From Prosthecobacter gellanilyticus (GTDB taxonomy: Bacteria > Verrucomicrobiota > Verrucomicrobiia > Verrucomicrobiales > Verrucomicrobiaceae), in contig NZ_BKAG01000001.1 in NCBI RefSeq assembly GCF_007992435.1, positions 124,001 through 188,000 on the forward strand: 64,000 bases of DNA. The letters run 5' to 3'. Numbering within the stretch: the first letter of the stretch is position 1; each line of letters begins with the position of its first letter. The notes under the pieces were generated by a model. The model saw nothing but the letters and a program-made list of their open reading frames with translations. It had not been told where the DNA came from and ran no database searches. A program made the translations under genes and the position numbers. Shown here piece by piece: positions 59,793 through 64,000 of the stretch.

Positions 59793-61208
59793 TCAGCCAG
59801 CGATGGAGAACACCTCGCGGGCATCCGCGATGCTGCCGGTGAGGGCGGCGGCGGCGACCATGACGGGGCTCATGAGGACGGTGCGGCCCGTGGGGCTGCC
59901 CTGGCGGCCTTTGAAGTTGCGGTTCGAGGAGGAAGCGCAGAGCTGGTCGCCGACGAGCTTGTCAGGGTTCATGGCGAGGCACATGGAGCAGCCTGCATTG
60001 CGCCATTCGAAACCGGCTTCGTTGAAGATCTTGTCCAGACCTTCCTGACGAGCGATGACGTCCACCACCTGGCTGCCAGGAACGACGATGGCTTTTACGC
60101 CTGGGGCGACCTTCTTGCCCTTCACAAACTTGGCCACCTCGCGAAAGTCGCTGATGCGGCCGTTGGTGCAGGAGCCGATGAAGGCCACGTCGATCTTCGT
60201 GCCCTTGATCGGCTGTCCGGCTGGCAGCTTCATGTAGTCCAGAGCTTCCTGGATGGAGATGCGGCCGGGTTCGGTGGTGGCGCTCTCAGGCGTCGGCACG
60301 TTTTCGGTCACGGAGATGGCCTGATCAGGGCTGGTGCCCCAGGTCACAGTCGGCGGCACGTCTTCGGCGCGGATGTTCACCACGTCATCATAGACAGCGT
60401 CCTTGTCGGAAGCCACGGCGCGCCACTGGTCCACAGCGGTGTTCCAGGCGTCACCTTTCGGGGAGTAGTTGCGGCCTTTGAGATACTCAAAAGTCTTCTC
60501 GTCCGGATTCACGTAACCGCAGCGGGCACCGCCTTCGATGCTCATGTTGCAGACGGTCATGCGCTCTTCCATCGTGAAGCCGTCAAAGGTGCTGCCGCCA
60601 TATTCATAGGCGTAGCCGATGCCGCCATTGGCTCCAAGCAGGCGGATGATGTGAAGGGCGACATCCTTCGAATACACACCGGGGCGGAGCTGGCCGTCCA
60701 CATTGATGCGGCGGACCTTCATGGGGCTCATGGCCATGGTCTGGGTGGCCAGGAGGTCACGCACCTGCGTGGTGCCGATGCCGAAAGCGATGGCGCCAAA
60801 GGCACCGTGCGTGGCGGTATGGGAGTCGCCACAGGCGATGGTGCCGCCAGGCTGGGTGATGCCCTGCTCAGGTCCCACGACGTGGACGATGCCCTGCTTG
60901 CCGCTGCTCAGGCTGAAATAGGTGATGCCGAACTCCTTGGCGTTCTTATTTAGCTCCTGGATCATGGCCTCGGCCAGCGGATCGGAGAAAGGAGAGACCT
61001 GGCTGTCGGTCGGGACGATGTGGTCCACGGTCGCGAAGGTGCGGTGCGGATACGCCACCTTCAGGTTCAGATCACGGAGCATGCCGAAGGCCTGGGGGCT
61101 CGTCACTTCATGGACGAGGTGCGTGTCGATGAGCAGCTGTGTCTGCCCGTTCGCGAGTTTCCCGATGGAGTGTGATTCCCAGACTTTGGCGAAAAGTGTC
61201 TTGCCCAT
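59793..61208 (-). CDS. leuC: 3-isopropylmalate dehydratase large subunit
   Basis: A 471-residue [4Fe-4S] enzyme of leucine biosynthesis that interconverts 2- and 3-isopropylmalate with the small subunit Leu[21 protein letters not shown] contains the active-site His. The cluster Cys residues lie in [13 protein letters not shown] and the paired CSMCLAMN near 405-412. The length is standard. No leuD is adjacent in the window; the downstream genes are unrelated. Confidence 0.95.
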   Translation of the reverse strand: MGKTLFAKVWESHSIGKLANGQTQLLIDTHLVHEVTSPQAFGMLRDLNLKVAYPHRTFATVDHIVPTDSQVSPFSDPLAEAMIQELNKNAKEFGITYFSLSSGKQGIVHVVGPEQGITQPGGTIACGDSHTATHGAFGAIAFGIGTTQVRDLLATQTMAMSPMKVRRINVDGQLRPGVYSKDVALHIIRLLGANGGIGYAYEYGGSTFDGFTMEERMTVCNMSIEGGARCGYVNPDEKTFEYLKGRNYSPKGDAWNTAVDQWRAVASDKDAVYDDVVNIRAEDVPPTVTWGTSPDQAISVTENVPTPESATTEPGRISIQEALDYMKLPAGQPIKGTKIDVAFIGSCTNGRISDFREVAKFVKGKKVAPGVKAIVVPGSQVVDVIARQEGLDKIFNEAGFEWRNAGCSMCLAMNPDKLVGDQLCASSSNRNFKGRQGSPTGRTVLMSPVMVAAAALTGSIADAREVFSIAG

Positions 61209-61425
61209 GATGTGTTCGTTCGATTGTGGAGGAGGGGGAAGAGATTAGCAGAGTACCAGATTTGCGCAAGGCGCAGGGAGGGCACCCACGAAGGTGAGGA
61301 CGAGTCTCAAAAAGCTAGCCCAGAATGGCTTGGGGCAGTGCTGGCCAGAGTCCCCTAGCCCGTTCTTTTACGAGTCCGCTTTTCCACTCGACGCCACGGC
61401 GGGGTTCCTGCTTAATTCGCCGCCG

Positions 61426-62445
61426 ATGTCCGCTGACGCGTTTGCCTCTGAATCCGAGCTTCTCTCCGCCTCGAAACCCATTGCCGCGCTGCGGCAGGCC
61501 CTTAACGAGGTGCTTTTCGGGCAGGGCGAGCTGATCGAGCTCACCCTCTGCGGGGTCATTGCCCGCGGCCATGTGCTGCTGGAGGGTCTTCCCGGCCTGG
61601 GCAAGACCGAGCTCGTGAAGGGCCTCGCGAAGGCGCTGAACCTCACCACCCGCCGCGTGCAGTTCACCCCGGACCTGCTTCCTGGTGACATTACCGGCAA
61701 CCCTGTGCTGCAGGAGGTGGATGGAAGGCGCGAGTTCGTGTTTCAGCCCGGACCTATCTTTACCAATCTGCTGCTGGCGGATGAGATCAACCGCGCCTCG
61801 CCGAAGACGCAGTCCGCTTTGCTGGAGGCCATGCAGGAGCGGCGTGTGACCGTGCTGGGGCAAACCCACATTCTGCCAGAGCCGTTCTTCGTGCTGGCCA
61901 CGCAGAACCCGATCGAGCTCGAGGGCACTTATCCCCTGCCTGAGGCGCAGGTGGACCGCTTCCTCTTCAAGCTGGAGGTGCTGCGCAACAGCGCGGAGAC
62001 GCTGGCGCGCATCGTGACACATCGTGAGTTAGGCGTGGAGCCGCAGGTTTCGGCCATCACCACGCGTGAGGAGTTTGCGCACATCCAGGCCGTGGCGCGG
62101 CGGGTGTATCTGCCGGAGATCGTGGCGGACTACATCGCGCGCATTGTGGATGCCACGCATCCGGGACAATCCAAAGCGGCGGACGGCGTGCGGTTTGGCG
62201 CCAGCCCGCGTGCGGCGCTGAGCCTCGCTTCCGCAGCCAAGGCACGTGCTCTGATGCATGGCAGGCCGAATGCAAGCTTTGAAGATGTGCAGTCTCTGGC
62301 GCTTCCCGTGCTGAACCACCGCATCCTCCTGGACTACACGGCCCGCATGGACGGCCGTACCAGTGCCAGCGTGGTCCGCGCCATCCTGGCGGAGGTGCCG
62401 GTGCAAAATCTCGGCATGCCGAAGACACTGAAGGAGGCGGCATGA
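61426..62445 (+). CDS. MoxR-family AAA ATPase
   Basis: A 339-residue ATPase from ATG 61426. The Walker A loop GLPGLGKT is at 54-61. The Walker B segment LLADEINRA and sensor LATQNPIE follow, and a lid domain with FGASPRAALSLASAAKA closes the protein. MoxR proteins act as chaperones for membrane or von Willebrand factor-domain proteins. The next gene starts inside its stop (ATGA) and encodes an exported membrane protein. Confidence 0.93.
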   Translation: MSADAFASESELLSASKPIAALRQALNEVLFGQGELIELTLCGVIARGHVLLEGLPGLGKTELVKGLAKALNLTTRRVQFTPDLLPGDITGNPVLQEVDGRREFVFQPGPIFTNLLLADEINRASPKTQSALLEAMQERRVTVLGQTHILPEPFFVLATQNPIELEGTYPLPEAQVDRFLFKLEVLRNSAETLARIVTHRELGVEPQVSAITTREEFAHIQAVARRVYLPEIVADYIARIVDATHPGQSKAADGVRFGASPRAALSLASAAKARALMHGRPNASFEDVQSLALPVLNHRILLDYTARMDGRTSASVVRAILAEVPVQNLGMPKTLKEAA

Positions 62446-64000
62446 AGATCCGGGCTTCTCAAATCATTTTTTGGTTAGGCCTGATGGCCTCTCCTGCCCT
62501 GGCACAGAAGAGCCTAACCAATGGTGCGATCACGGATGACGGCCGCCTGACGCTGGAGATGCGCAGTGTCTTTGATCCCATGCCTCCCTCCGGCTGCGCC
62601 CCGCTGCGCATCGTGGCCACGAATTCGGGAGAGGGTGACACGCGCTGGGATTTCTCTTTTGTCTCGCAGACGCGGACGTATCGCCAGGAGGGTGATCACC
62701 GCAGCCAGTTCATCCTGGCCGTGCCTGCGCACAGCACTCAGTCCGCCACCTTCCTGGTACCTATGGCGGTGAAGTATGGAGATCCCAGCGGCGGCTACTG
62801 GGACAACAATCATGAGTTTCTGATCGAGGTCACGGCAGGTGGCGCTTCCTTCAAGAAGAACGAGTATCATGAGCGGGCTGATGACTTCCCTGCCATCGCC
62901 ATCAGCAAAGGTCTGGCGGATGCGAACCACTCAAAGCTCAAGGATGAGGTGGAAAAGCGCTCGGGCCGCACCGGCAGCTCGAAGTCGTTCTTTGGCAGCA
63001 CCTTCGCTCCAGCGGATCTGCCGGAGGACTGGCGCGGCCTCAGCGGCTTTGACTTCCTCATGATCTCCGGCAGTGAGTGGCAGATGCTGAAGCCGGGCCA
63101 GCAGCTCGCGGTCATGCAGTGGGTGCGCTTTTACGGCAAGCTTCATGTCTACAATGCGAACTCCAGCGCCACGCCTGCCGGGCTGGGCCTGCCGGAAGGT
63201 TTTGAGAATAACAAAAAGGATCACTCCATGGGCAAGCTCCAGATCATCCCGTGGGATGGCAAAAGCCTGGACGCGGTTGAGACGGTCTCGCGCTACCACG
63301 GCATGGGAAACCGGGTCAAGGAGCTGACGGCGGAGTACTCCTATCGTGCATCAGGTGCCGCGAGTGAACCCACTTGGGGCCTTTTGAATGCGCTGGGTGA
63401 GCGCAGCTTCGCCTCCTGGCAGGTGATCGTGTTTCTGGTGATCTTTGGCATCCTCGTGGGGCCGGTGAATCTCTTCGTGCTCGCGCCTTCGGGGCGTCGG
63501 CATCGTTTGTTCGTCACCACACCGCTGCTGTCCGTGGGTGCCAGCGTGCTCATGGTGGGCGTGATCTTGATGCAGGACGGAGTCGGGGGTGCAGGTGCGC
63601 GGCTTGTGGTGATCGATATCGAGCCTGAAGAGGCTCTGGCCTATGTGACGCAGGAGCAGGTCAGCCGCACGGGTGTGCTGCTGGGTGGCGGATTTGAAGT
63701 GAAGCAGCCCGCTCTCATTGAGCCCCTGGCACTGCCAGATTCTCCCTGGGTGAAGCTGAAGAGCAACAGCGCCACGCAGCCGGCGCAGCTCTCGCAAAAC
63801 GGCAGCCTGCGCAGTGGCAACTTCTTCCAGAGCCGTGCGGAGCAGGGGCAGATCCTGCGCACCGCCGTGTCCACACGCGCACGTTTGGAACTCAAAGCAG
63901 GTCTGCCCGCTGATGCCGCGCCTGAGGTCATCTCCGCGCTCGGATTCACGCTCGAGGAGTTGTTCTATGTGGATGCCAACGGCATGGTCTGGCGCTCCAG
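62442..64000 (+). CDS. exported membrane protein of the MoxR operon (truncated by window edge)
   Basis: At least 519 residues. It starts at ATG 62442, overlapping the MoxR stop, and stays open to the window edge. A signal peptide (about 1-21, ASPALAQ) is followed by an immunoglobulin-like region with a DTRWDFSFVS strand, a Rossmann-like middle (LSGFDFLMISGSEWQML) and two hydrophobic helices near 329-347 and 364-380. This architecture (exported domain, then two helices) is typical of proteins linked to MoxR ATPases and DUF58 proteins. Function unknown. Confidence 0.7.
   Translation, partial: MKIRASQIIFWLGLMASPALAQKSLTNGAITDDGRLTLEMRSVFDPMPPSGCAPLRIVATNSGEGDTRWDFSFVSQTRTYRQEGDHRSQFILAVPAHSTQSATFLVPMAVKYGDPSGGYWDNNHEFLIEVTAGGASFKKNEYHERADDFPAIAISKGLADANHSKLKDEVEKRSGRTGSSKSFFGSTFAPADLPEDWRGLSGFDFLMISGSEWQMLKPGQQLAVMQWVRFYGKLHVYNANSSATPAGLGLPEGFENNKKDHSMGKLQIIPWDGKSLDAVETVSRYHGMGNRVKELTAEYSYRASGAASEPTWGLLNALGERSFASWQVIVFLVIFGILVGPVNLFVLAPSGRRHRLFVTTPLLSVGASVLMVGVILMQDGVGGAGARLVVIDIEPEEALAYVTQEQVSRTGVLLGGGFEVKQPALIEPLALPDSPWVKLKSNSATQPAQLSQNGSLRSGNFFQSRAEQGQILRTAVSTRARLELKAGLPADAAPEVISALGFTLEELFYVDANGMVWRS

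Overview
This window looks like a stretch of chromosome from a GC-rich bacterium of the Verrucomicrobia, closest in style to Prosthecobacter or Verrucomicrobium. That placement is an inference. It rests on a giant PEP-CTERM protein built from autotransporter-type beta-strand repeats, exported sugar isomerase-like and sialidase-like proteins, Gfo/Idh/MocA oxidoreductases, a CdaA diadenylate cyclase, LpxL-type and Omp85 outer-membrane functions (Gram-negative envelope), and short palindromic elements between genes. No rRNA or prophage was seen, and no transposase gene was recognised. One tRNA (His) is present.

Layout. 1-3.5 kb: tail of a GDPD-like gene, lpdA with a strong terminator, and small membrane proteins. 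3.45-3.78 kb: long inverted repeat, then pfkA on the minus strand. 5.1-13.3 kb: the most interesting block. All genes are on the plus strand and several are coupled by ATGA overlaps: a NosR-like membrane protein with two covalent-FMN motifs, a small exported protein, an ApbE flavin transferase fused to a polytopic membrane domain, a YceI-like exported lipid-binding protein, a type III polyketide synthase, and a single protein joining an isoprenylcysteine-methyltransferase-like domain to an FAD hydroxylase. The last two resemble the three enzymes that make methylated phenolic lipids and alkylquinones in Streptomyces (srsABC). I infer a locus that makes a lipid quinone and couples it to a flavin-based membrane electron-transfer protein.

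13.3-30 kb is mostly housekeeping: folA, a frameshifted GH32-like gene, thiH, rnc, tRNA-His, an infA with a 136-residue Gly/Pro/Arg-rich N-terminal extension, a 3'-5' exonuclease, a GDSL hydrolase, an M23 peptidase, an Omp85 protein, a YqeY-like protein, ispD, a YheT-like hydrolase and an exported TIM-barrel protein. 30.3-38.4 kb is one 2,708-residue repeat protein. 38.6-48.9 kb holds a large unknown protein, corA, a polysaccharide deacetylase with a small toxin-antitoxin pair upstream, an LpxL-like acyltransferase, two Gfo/Idh/MocA oxidoreductases, a CPBP protease and cdaA with a stunted CdaR-like partner. 49-64 kb holds a membrane protein, a decayed reading frame, mnmG with parS-like palindromes, a TPR lipoprotein, a phosphodiester-glycosidase-like protein, recQ, a DUF3108 protein, an exported sialidase-like protein, leuC and a MoxR ATPase followed by a truncated membrane protein.

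Palindromic elements are a recurring theme. Five of the nine convergent gene junctions carry one, and two of these (13.3 and 38.4 kb) are copies of the same roughly 170-bp element placed a few bases after stop codons. A second family, built on TTAACC..CTAAT arms, occurs at 27.9 and 54.4 kb.
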